Source: Ficedula albicollis (Eukaryota > Chordata > Aves > Passeriformes > Muscicapidae). Taken from it: a stretch of 64,000 bases of DNA. The position numbers were made by a program, and so were the translations under genes. Shown one piece after another: positions 53,641-64,000 of the stretch. The stretch is taken from positions 5,361,948 to 5,425,947 of the forward strand of contig NC_021676.1 of assembly GCF_000247815.1 (NCBI RefSeq), written 5' to 3'. The notes below the pieces were generated by a model. That model was not told the DNA's origin. It searched no databases and was given only the letters and a program-made list of their open reading frames with translations. The stretch's first letter is position 1, and every line of letters begins with the position of its first letter.

Positions 53641-55924
53641 TGTAATATTTGTTTAATAATAATCATTTATAATGGTGTAATAAACACTTAGAGCAGCACA
53701 GATGTTGCTGAGATGCTTGGGGAGTTATTTTGCTGGACTTTGCCATAGCCCAACTTTTCAGGATTCACCTGGAGCTGCTGTTTGGGGACCTGTTGGAGCC
53801 AAAACACATATGATGCTCTTGGCTGACCTTGCAGTGGGGGACCAGCCCAACAAAAAGCAGCTGGAAAATTGGGATTTAGAAACAGAAAATACTTGGAAGA
53901 CACTTGGAGGGCAGGGATGCTCTTGGTGAGGGGGATTTTTTTTGGTCTGTTCTGTGTGGGAGCGTTTTCTCCTTGGATTTCCCCAAATCAGGGTCTGCAG
54001 GGGGGGTGTTTGCTCATAAAGCTCCAGCCCGGAGGGGTGAGGAGGGACTGTGCCATCAGCTCCAGTGCCAATGTCCCTGTGTGTGCCTTTACCCTGTGCA
54101 CACACAAAAGTGGCAGCAAACCCCAGGCAGGTTCTGCTCAGGAATAGGAACCTGGAGAGAAAGCTGTGCAGAGAAACTGGGATGGGGCAAGTTAGGAATT
54201 GTGGTGTTTAAGGAGCTGTACGACGTGAAGAGGAGACCGAGTGTCACCCTGGTGCCGTGACAGAGAGGCACAGAAACCGAAAGGGAGCGGGTTGGGTTTT
54301 TGCTTCAAACTGGGCTATTTTCTGCTGCAGTTTCTGGTCCGAGGGTGTCCCCTAGTGCTGAGCCATTCCCGGAGCCGCCTGTGGCTGCCGAGGTTTCCTC
54401 TTTTCACTTAGTCCAGCCCCAGTTCCTCTCCTGTCACACTCTCCTGTTTCCTCTGCTGTTGACCCTTTTGTTCTTCCCTCCCACCCCTGCCTGCATTTTA
54501 TTTGACAATCTTTGGGTTTCCCTCTCTGCCTTCCTTTTGATTTTTCCTATTTTTCAGGATGGATGCTCCAGCTGGGAAGGAGCCAGTACCTTCCCTCCTC
54601 CTGCTTTGGGCTCCAACTTTGCCTAAAAAATGCTGATTTTTCCATAAAATGACCATCCCAGTATGGGCCTGCAGAGCTTCCAGTGGGAGCTGGTGGTGGC
54701 TACAGCCCCTGGGCATCACCTCATGCCACTTTGGTCTGGGTGTATCTGGGAGGGTCATTTCTGACCAAACCAGTACAGATGTGGCTGAAAAGCTCTGCAA
54801 GAAACTGGTCCTCTGTATGGGAATGGAATGGTCCAGCCTGTCTCCCACCAAAGGAAAGGGAGCTGCCACACAGGCATGGCTGGGAAATTTCAAAACTGCA
54901 CATGGGACATGCTCACCCTAATTCCATAAAGTGCTTTTCCATAAAACTCCTGCAGGATGTGAGAAGCCAGCAGCCCTTCAGTTTATTGAGCAATAAAGTC
55001 CAAGCACTGGCAATACAGAGAGATTTCCTCTCATTCCTGCTCTGAGCATGGTGCCTCCTGCCCTCCCATCCCTGAGCACAAATTTTGGGGCTGGAGGGGC
55101 TCAGTCCTTTCCCACTGCCTGGATTCCCCAGGGGTCTGTGCACTGAGAAGCTCTGGGTCCGTTAAGCAGGAGTTAATTCTCAAGCTGAACCTTAAATGAG
55201 CATTTTTTACCAATTTCCATTGTGGTCTGACATTAGGAGAGGGACTTCTCCCACATGGCAGGAGGGAGAACCCCAGGTTCTTTATCCTTCTCCTACACAG
55301 GGTACAACCTTATTACCAGAAGAAAAAAAAAACTAAGGAGCAAAAATGAAGGAAAGCCCATCAGATTTTGAAATACCATCAGCACTAAAATATCTTAGAA
55401 ACATTCAGCAAGCAATAAAAAAATTTCTTAGAAACATTCCTGAAAGCAAACCTGAGGGATGAAAAGCCCAGCCTGACACTTGGGGTTACAAATCCCTCTT
55501 GGGATCAGCAAGGTTGGGAACTCAACCCTGCTTCTCCCAAACTCTTAATCTCAGCCCTGCGAGCGGCCACATGTACAAACAACTCTTTGGAATATTTGCA
55601 GGCTTCACTGGAGGGAGAAATGTGCCTGTTTTGTTCTTGTCAGTGTGGATTTTTACGCTCCAGAGGAAACCAGGCTGCCCTGGGAGCAAAGCAAGGGTCC
55701 TTTGTTAGATCAATAAATCAATTCCTGGTGGATCTTCACCAGGTTGGGAGGGATAGAAGGAGCGAGGCAGCAAAACCCCACATTTTTGATCATTATTAAA
55801 AACTCCAAGTCCAGGACCACTGCTGCAGGTCTCTGCTGGGGGAGGCAAAGACTAAACAGAGTTTGGTTTGGGTTTGGCCTGTTAAAATCCCTTTATTTGT
55901 GAGGAGCACAACTCCCTGGTGAGC
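53641..55924. other. intergenic, unassigned
   Basis: No coding region is supported. Near 54345 'gtcccctagtg' partly resembles a CTCF core but has two mismatches, so I do not call it. Confidence 0.3.
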
Positions 55925-56245
55925 TGCTTGAGTTTCATTTCAGCAATGAGGTCACTTGGGTTGTTCAGCCTGGAGAAGAGAGGACTCAGGGGCAGCTCCA
56001 ATCTCTGCTCCTTGTGACAGGGAATGGCTGGAGCTGTGTCAGGGGAGGGTCAGGATGGATTATAGGAAAAGGTTCTTCCCCCAGAGTGTGCTGGGCACAG
56101 CCCCAAGGCTGCCAGAGCTCCAGGAGGGTTTGGATGCTCCAGGGGTGCACAGGGTGGGATTGCTGGGGTGTCTGTGCAGGAACAGGAGCTGGACTCATTC
56201 TTGTGGGTCCCTTCCAGCTCAGGACATTTTATGATTCTATGGCTC
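55925..56245 (+). mobile_element. CR1 LINE fragment
   Basis: 'gttcagcctggagaagagag', 'gacagggaatggctggagct', 'aggttcttcccccagagtgt' and 'ccagagctccaggagggttt', ending 'attttatgattctatgg'. The sequence suggests a different CR1 subfamily from the 12656 and 48688 copies. Confidence 0.85.
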
Positions 56246-59200
56246 CCCACAGCCCCTGAGCCCCCCAGCAACACCTGGAGGGTTCAAGGACAAGAAGCAG
56301 AGTGTCACCATGTCCCTGCTGTGGGGACACACAGCACAGGCAGCTCCTGCAGGTCTTTTGTCCCGCCAGCCCAGGAGGCTGCAGGGGCTGACTCGAAGCT
56401 GCTGGGTTTGGGAGCAGTTATTGCAAAAGGCAGCCTGTGGCTGGACTGTTAGAATTGCATCTGTCCCGGGATCAGAGAGGCTTTATTTCCTTTCTGAGTA
56501 ACCCTGAGACAGCCCCTTCTCTCTGCCTGTCCTCCCCACATTACTCACAGCAGGAAGCTGCTTACGTGAGCGAGGGCTGGAAAATGCTGCGCTGCCCTTT
56601 CACCACTGACTTTCAAGGAAAATGGAATGAAAAGTTCCCCCAAGCTGGCCTTGAGCCGCTGCCTCCTGTCAGCAGCATCTCCTCCCACACTCCTCACGTC
56701 CTTCATCGTCCCAAATCACGGGGCCAGAGGTTCACAGGACTCCAGAGCTGCTCTGGGCTCCTGCTGGGTACTCAGGTGGGAAGGGCAGGGCAGCAGCTCC
56801 CCAGCAAGGGGAGGAAGGGCTCGTGGTCCCCAGCTGCAGGGAGGAGACTGGAGCAAGGCTGAGACCCTGTGCTGAGGTGTCCCAGAGAAGATTCCAGAGC
56901 TGCACACGAGGAATCCCAGGCTGGGCAGGACTCAAGGGGGCAGAGGCTGAGCTCAGGTGGATTTTCCTCTCGGGATGCAGCACCATGACTCCACTCAGGG
57001 TTAATCATATCCTGTGGGAGGAAAAAGAGCCCTCAAGGATGTGAACTGATGAAACAGAGGTGCTGAGGAACGGATGTCAAAGCCCTGGGGGACAATTCTG
57101 CACATCCTCAGCTCCTGGAGTGGATCCTCCAGGGATCTATCAGGAGAATCCTCCTGGGATTTATCTGTTCAGATCCAAATTGTGCCACTAACACCAGCTG
57201 ATGGTGGAGCTTGCTGCCACTGTAATTAAAACTAAAACTAATCAATAGAATCTGAGGTTGTTCTGAGGGTCAGCAAACATCCCTGGTGCATGTGCACAAG
57301 GCAGAGGACACTGGGCAGTGCTGAGCAGGAGCCGTAGAGAGTGGCACCAATGATTCAACTCAAATTAAATGTTTAATTATGGTAACTGTCTCCCACGCTG
57401 GGAATTCTGCTGGTGAAACAACCCAGCAAACATCCAATGTTACACTGAGTTTCTGCAAACTCAGGCTCAGGTGCCCGAGCTCGTGGCCTCCTCCATCAGC
57501 ATTGACCCCTCAGCAGAGCTGCATATTTTGATTTTTCCCTGTTTATTTCTACTGGGTGTTCCTCTGAAACAACTGTGCTCTAACAAGGACTGCTGGAGCA
57601 GGAGGCAGCTCTTACACTTCGTATTCAGACAAGGCACAATTTGTGGCTAAACTGACTCTTAGAAGGAAGTTGGGAAAATTAGAAGTATGATTTATTAGCC
57701 ATCAAATCTAGAAAAGCAACACAGCCAGGAAAATACTGCTCTCCTGTGAGCCAAGGATAGTGATAACAAAAAGTTAAAGCTGAAGTTTCAACCCCAAATG
57801 TAATTCAATTACAAGAAAAAGAAATCTAAATTCTTCATCTCCTGCTTTCCCGGGAAAATTGAAATTTCTACAAAATACCAGCTCTTTATCCAAACTACAA
57901 GGATTATGTCAATACAAACTGCAGGAGATGTAGGGAGAGGGAAGAGATTTGGGGCTGTTGGAGAAAATAGTAAATTGGGGAACATTTTTTGTTTCTTTCT
58001 ATTTTATGTTAAACTTAGGGGCTTTTCCTTATGTTCAGAGCAGCAACACCACAGGAGAGCATCACCTTTGCCATCCCAGCTCACACAAACAGAGTTTGGG
58101 CTCCTTTTGGATGGAGGAATATATATTTAGATATTTTATTGATTGATTCTGCTGGATTTTATCTAGAAATACATAAATAGGAAGACCAGGGGCAGTGGTA
58201 AAAAGGCAACGCTGAGCAAGACCCTGATGTTGGTGAGGCATTTTCTGTCCCCTCTCCCAAAATCAAAGGGGTCAGGGCACTGACAGCATTTTACCCATCA
58301 GAAGGAGGATTTTAAAGCCCTGTAAGCTTTGATAAGAGCAGGGATTAACAAACCTCATCGAGTGACACTGTGACAAAAGGCCAGCCCTGCACAAGTCCCA
58401 TACATGCCCGAGGACGCTGCTGGCACCATTTGGGGAGAAAAGATGAAGTAACAGCAAAGAGGGGAAGTGAAAAGGAGATTGCATCATTTCTTTGTGAAAC
58501 AAGAGTGATGTAGTTCTCTCAAAACGTGTGTTTGTTCTTGGAGAAACAGCTGGAACAGACACAGAGGCCACATGTGTCACTGGGGGAAGGATTTGGTGGC
58601 TCTCCAGGGTGGCCAGTCATTCCCAGGTGCAAATATTCCATGTCTGGAGGCTTTCTCTTGGCTCCAGCTGGAATTTTCAGCATGATTAAGACTAAAGAGG
58701 GTCATTCCAAGCTTTTTATTGAAGGAGGTGGCTCAAACACTTTGTCTCAGGAGGTGGAATGGGGCAATGCTGGGGTTCAGGCTCCCCATCCCTCACCAGG
58801 GTAGAGGAACTCTGGGATCAGATCCCAAATCCCTTCCCAGCACACAGGAGCTCCTCACCCTCCCTCTGACAGCTCTAACACAGATCTATTCTCATCCTGT
58901 CGTGCTTATCTCACCCTTATCTCACCCCTAACGAGTCAGCACTCCTGACTGCCCTGGGAAGTGGGAAGTGACTTTTTCCTGGTGTGTCAGGGGAGCAGAG
59001 AGAAAGGGATTGATGCAGCAGCTCCATACTCTGCTTCTACCCCCTTTATTCCTTCTGCTTTCCTCACAGTGGTTGGAAAATTCACCTCTGGAGCATCACA
59101 GACAATCCCCACATCAATCCCCATGGATGACCTCAGCTGGCAGCTGCTCCAGCCCCCTTTCCAGGGCAGGGAGATGACAAAGCCAGTGTTCCTGGAGCAG

Positions 59201-62200
59201 GGCCTTTGGAAGGGATCCCCAAAATTCCTCACTCCCAGCAGCCTCCAGCACCAGGCACAGCAGCAGGGAGGGTTTATCATAGCAAGAGAAGATGAGGAAG
59301 GAAGGAAAGGGCCAATTTGGGGTATCATAGCAAGAGAAGATGAGGAAGGAAGGAAGGAAAGGGCCAATTTGGGGGTTTTTTCTGCCTTCTCTCCTAAAGT
59401 GTCCTCAATAATTCTACTTGCAGGTTCTGTCCCAGAGATCGGCTGTGCCAGCTGAGAAACGCTCCTCGTGCCACACCTCACATGGAATATCAGTGCTTGG
59501 ATTTTCCCTCTGAGGGTGGGAAACCAGATCCATGCCAATCTCAAACTGGAGATCATTAGCCCCAAACAAATAAGTAGATTTCAGTAATGGATACAACGTG
59601 GAGGTTTCCTGGAGGAGCCAATATGTGAATTCTTCACAGCTGCATCTCTGCCTTTTGCTGAGTGGGTTGGTTGGGTTTTTTTCTCTTTAGCCTGAAGTGC
59701 TCCCAACTGCTTCATGCCATGTGGCTGCTTCTTATTTTGTATCCTAGACCTGATTCATAGCTCTGCACTGATATAAAATTTATCAGTTATAAAATGCTCA
59801 TTGGGGTGGGGAGAGTCCCTTCTGCAGTGCTGAGGACACCAATCTGCTGGGAAGGGGATGCTGCTCCAGCTCCAACATCTCTGTGGCTGTAAGAGGAGCT
59901 CCCAAAGCAGAGCAGGGGCCCCCAGGCCTCCATCAAGTGAAAAATAAAAAACAAAACAAAAAAAGGGAATGGAAACAATCACGAGGAATGGGGTTATTGT
60001 AGGAGAGAGCAAGTAAAAGAGGTTGTTTGGGGACAGGGAGGAAAATGCCAGATAGGAAAGAAATAGAGCTCTGAAGAGAGACAATGGAGAACTGGAGTGA
60101 AACAATTGGAGTCCCATGTGGACAGGGAGCAGCGAGATCAGGAGCAGGGGCAGCTTTTCCCAAAGGTGCTGCAGCTTCCAGCACTCCCAGCCCAGGGATG
60201 GACACCAAACCTCCTGTGCTCAGGGAAATCCTGGTGCCAGTGTGAAGGGAGAAAGGTTTTCACTCCCTAAAAATGAGGTGGGAGGAGTTAAAACGAGGGC
60301 AGCAGCCAGAAAAACAAGTGAACCTGTGGAAAGGTGGAAACATGCTCCAAGTGCCCAGCAGGAAGGAAACAGCCCAAACAAAGGGGTGAGCATCATATTA
60401 CACCTGACACAGGAATATTTCAGGTTTTATCAGTCCTCCACTGCTGAGGGCTCACCTGCAGCTCCCCTGGATGTGCCCTTCAGAACAAGTTAAGAAAGAG
60501 ATCAGCATTTCAACAACTGAACTCTCAGCCTTTTGTCTGATGGAAAAAAATCAATTCCAAATGTGGAGATTTCAATACAGGCTATAATTTTGTTACAATT
60601 CAGATTTATTCTATTTGCTTTCTTTCTTTTTTTTTTTTTTTTTGTCCTTCCCCTCCTCTCTGTTCTCCAGACATTGGCTCTGGTGTCTGTTCTGCTCTCC
60701 AAAGACCTTTCTCAGCTGAATTCCATGCAGGGAAATGAGCCCCTGCCTAGCCCAGGGAGTGAAATCCCCTCATTGGGATAAAAAAAACCAGAATTCAGGT
60801 GCTTCTGCAGCATCCTGGAAATGTTCTCTTCATGCAGAGCAGCAGGAAAGCACATTAGAGATAGTTTGTTAAACGGCTTCACTTCTAATAAATGAACTTA
60901 TTTTGGCTTCCTCCTTTCATCAGCAGAACAAGGACAGGCATCTCCAGCTCTAAAATGTTTAAATGATGATTGTTTGAATTTCTGAGGTTCCAGTTCCTTG
61001 GAGCTGTGAGTGCATTCCCAGGTAAGCAGATCTGACCCAGCCATGCTGTGTCTGTGACCAGCTCAGCTGCAGAACTGTCCTGTACCCACCTGGGAGCAGC
61101 TCTTCTCCTGCTCCTTTCCACTGCTGACACCTTCCTGGGCTCTGGGGATGCTGCAACACCAGGGAGAGAGGCAGGATGGGCTCCATCCCACAGGGAGATC
61201 CTGTTTTCCCCAGCTGAATGTTCTGCTCTGGAGCAGAAGCCCCAGCAGGTGCCACATTGCTTCCCAAGGTCTCTGCTTGGACCTGCCCATTCCAAACAAT
61301 TTCTTGAGGCAGAGAGTTCTTCAGCCTGTTTGGATTTGGGGTTTTGTTGGGTTTTTTTCTCTTGTTTGCTTCTTGGCTTGGGGTAAGAGTTATAGATTTA
61401 TGGCTAAACAGAGCCAGTGGTTGAAACTGGACTGAAATGAAATGTTTGATTCCTATCAGCGCCCTTGCTGAATAAATTGAGGAGAAATGGAGCAGAAAGA
61501 CCTTGCAGAAGGTGGGAGAGACCAGGCAGGTGTTCCACAGCCTTCTCCTCATGTCATGGTGACAGCAGATCCAGATTAGGGCTGGGAGAAATGAGGAACA
61601 ACTTCTCTGCTCCAAGTTTTGACCATTTACAGGTATCCAGTGGCAAGGTGGGAGCTCCAGCCCTCCCTCCTGCACATCAGCTTTTCCTCCCTGCTCACAG
61701 AAAGATTTTCAGGGCCAGGGCTTCATTCCCTTTTCCAAACAGCCCCTGCTGCGCTTGCAACCTGCAGGATGGGGCAGAGGGAGGTCAGGACATGCAGTGT
61801 TTGCTCCTGGGCTCTGCCACATGACAAGTGAAGGAATCATAAACCAGGTGTTCCCCGGCACTGAAATTCATCCCTCACCATCTCCAGCAGCCATAAACAC
61901 CAGCAGTGTTTGTTGTGGGCTTTTGGTTTGGTTTTTATGGCGACTGTGTGCCAGCAGGTTTGTGGATTCAGGGATGATGTTCAGTGGGATTTTATGGGAG
62001 CAGCTCTGTGCCAGGAGTTCCTGGTTTGCACTGAGGGCTCTTGGGGGGTTCTGGGTCCTGCTTGGAGAAAGAAGCACAGACAGCAAAATGTGGTGTCCAC
62101 CTGCATCACATTTCCTTCCAGGCTTCAGTCCCTGCTCCCTGTCCATACTGATGTCAAGCAGCTGCATTTTCTTCTTAATCCATCTCTTTTTCTGCTATAA

Positions 62201-62439
62201 GGCACCACCAGAACTGAACCAGGACTGAAAACCACTGAGAGGACAGAGAGTTCTGTGAATATTACTGGACCCAGAAGAAAATCTCCAAACTTGGTGTAAT
62301 TTCTTCAATTAAGACTACATCAATTTTAGTGATCACTAGTGCTGGTACCACCCTGTGTCACCTGTTTGTTTAGTGGGTGTTTAATAACTCTAAATCATTT
62401 CTGCTGGTGTTGATTTGCTTCTGTGGCTCAACATCAAAG
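56246..62439. other. intergenic, unassigned
   Basis: No coding region is supported. There is a ~50-bp tandem duplication at 59276-59372 ('atcatagcaagagaagatga' twice), T runs near 60629 and 47550-like GT-rich patches, and no recognisable gene. Overlapping short frames here lack codon bias. Confidence 0.35.
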
Positions 62440-62565
62440 GAACAGCAGCTGGATGAGGCTTGGAATAACCTTGGTTAGTGGAAGGTGCCCCTGCTAAAGG
62501 CAGGGAGTGGAACTGGATGGGTTTTAAGGTCCCTTCCTACCCAAACCATCCTGGGATTCTGTGGA
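62440..62565 (+). mobile_element. CR1 LINE 3'-end fragment
   Basis: 'agctggatgaggcttggaat', 'gtggaaggtgcccctgctaa' and 'gatgggttttaaggtccctt', ending 'cctgggattctgtgg'. Confidence 0.8.
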
Positions 62566-64000
62566 ACAGGGATGAGGGCACCTGCAGAGGAGCAGGTGTG
62601 TGACCTTTGGGGAAAAACCCCCTCTCCTGATGCCCTCCAGGCTTTTCCCACTGTGCTGCTCTCCAAACCCACAGCCCAGAGCACTGGTTTCTCCCTGTGG
62701 AGCAGATCCCACAGCTGCTGTGGTGTGAAAGGAGCAGAGCCAGCACGCAGGGGTGAAAAATCTGCCCCAGCATCGCTGTTTGCTCCTGCAGATCCCAGCA
62801 CAGCTCCCAGCAAAGTGCTGCTGGAGGGAATTGGGTTTGCCAGGCTGCCCTGCCCTGCTCCCTCCCAGAGTGCACACAGCAGGAGTTTGTGTGGAGCCAG
62901 GGAAAACCAAAAAATACCTTCCAAGCTTGCACTCGGCGAAGGCAGGGGAGGGGAGGCTTTGCTAGACACGACTTCAAATAACCAGAATTGTTATTATTGT
63001 AGTCAAAGGATGGAAAAATAAACATTATTATTATGGGCTGGAGCTAAAACTCCAGGAGGGCCGCTAATCCCCCTGATAAGTGGGGTGTTGGCATGGAGGG
63101 GGGATGTTCATCCAGGTTTTTGTTATTCAAGCTCCCCTGCCCACGTTCAGACTGGGATATGTTGTAATTGCAATATTACTCTCACCTTTCTTTTCTCCCC
63201 TCTCTGTCAAAGGCTTTTCTTTTCCATTTCTTTAATATTTTTCTTTCCCCCTGCCCCTTTATTTTTATTAACTCACCTAGGGCAGTTGAATCAGCAAATT
63301 TAAAAAATTAAATTGCAATTCCAGATTTTCTAGTGGAAGAATGAGCATGCTTTTGGCACTGCTTCTTGCCATTGTTTTGTTAAGACAGACTCTCCTTAAT
63401 TCCCCTCTTTTCCATTTTTTTCCATTTCAGAGCCTGCCCTTCCTTTATAAGCCCAGATTTCTTCCCATTTGTCCTTTCTTTCCTCCCTCCTGACTCATTT
63501 CCACTTCCCATTTCTTTTCTCTTTCCCTTTCCTTTTGCCAAGTGTTCTTTGATGTTACATTCTGCTATTTTTAATTCCTTTTTCTCAGGCCTGGATCCAC
63601 CCCTAACCCAGTTCCCTCTTCCTTTCCAAACTGCAAGGACAGTCTGGGCAAAAATTTCCTCAAAATCCAACTTCTCCCAGTCCAGTCGCTGCCTCTGTGT
63701 GTGGAACCCGCTGTCCTTGCACGGTCCTTGTGGCTCTCCAGGAATTTAAAAATAGAGTTAAAGCTGCCCTCAGCCTTGTTCCATGTCATTCCTGACCCAT
63801 TTAATCAGAGCCTTCCTCCCAGGCAGTTTGGTCACTGTGCTCCTCACGCCAAATATTCCTCCCGTGCGGCTTTTCCGTCTGGAACATCCCGCCTCTGCCT
63901 CCAGCCTCACCTCCCTTTCCAATTCCAGCTGCAAAAAACAACTTTCCCTCACTGGCAGGCCGTGGCAGTTTGGGTGTAGGCAGCAAACATTGGGTCATTT
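62566..64000. other. intergenic to window end, unassigned
   Basis: No coding region is supported. 63180-63540 is pyrimidine-rich. A gene beginning past the window cannot be excluded. Confidence 0.3.

Noticed and set aside
54340..54360. Possible second CTCF site
   Set aside because: Two mismatches to the core consensus; too weak to call.
60959..61675. 238-codon minus-strand frame
   Set aside because: No domain, no GC3 bias, mixed low-complexity content; likely chance.

Overview
This window reads as vertebrate nuclear DNA, most likely from a songbird (passerine). It contains many fragments of a CR1-type LINE, the dominant avian retrotransposon, on both strands. It also has two copies of an LTR whose ends and internal sequence resemble passerine endogenous retrovirus LTRs, and a coding exon that is clearly the cysteinyl leukotriene receptor 1 gene (CYSLTR1). 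There are no operons, CRISPR arrays or bacterial features. The species assignment is inference; the bird signature (CR1) and the CYSLTR1 identity are direct.

Layout. 1-26.4 kb is gene-poor DNA with CR1 pieces, LTR-like pieces, a 786-bp hexanucleotide array (4992-5777), a poly-C-interrupted LTR (10059-11122), a poly-C-interrupted minisatellite (17.9-19.2 kb) and a ~20-mer minisatellite (24.9-25.5 kb). At 26481-27116 on the minus strand is an intact 211-codon, GC3-rich reading frame for a short multi-pass protein. It looks like a divergent, truncated class A GPCR and I do not recognise it. 27.2-47.8 kb is noncoding and carries the second LTR (34666-36275, with a perfect 5-bp target duplication), a 262-bp tandem duplication, a 1176-bp-offset duplication across a poly-C block, and a 21-mer minisatellite.

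CYSLTR1 occupies about 48.2-53.7 kb on the plus strand. A CpG-rich leader exon ends at a GTAAGA donor at 48221. A ~2.3-kb intron follows, ending at a strong acceptor (50561-50562). One exon then holds the whole 346-codon coding region (50605-51645), followed by an AT-rich 3' UTR with several AATAAA signals. 53.7-64 kb has CR1 pieces and no gene I can support.

The two gene candidates are both membrane receptors or receptor-like proteins on opposite strands, about 21 kb apart. Nothing in the sequence shows that they work together.

Five pure C runs (207-1059 nt) are the oddest feature. Comparing the two LTR copies shows that each run stands in place of a short piece of ordinary sequence present in the other copy, so they are best read as unresolved assembly gaps or sequencing artefacts. 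One of them hides the region immediately upstream of the CYSLTR1 leader exon. The most interesting biological candidate is the short GPCR-like gene at 26.5-27.1 kb.
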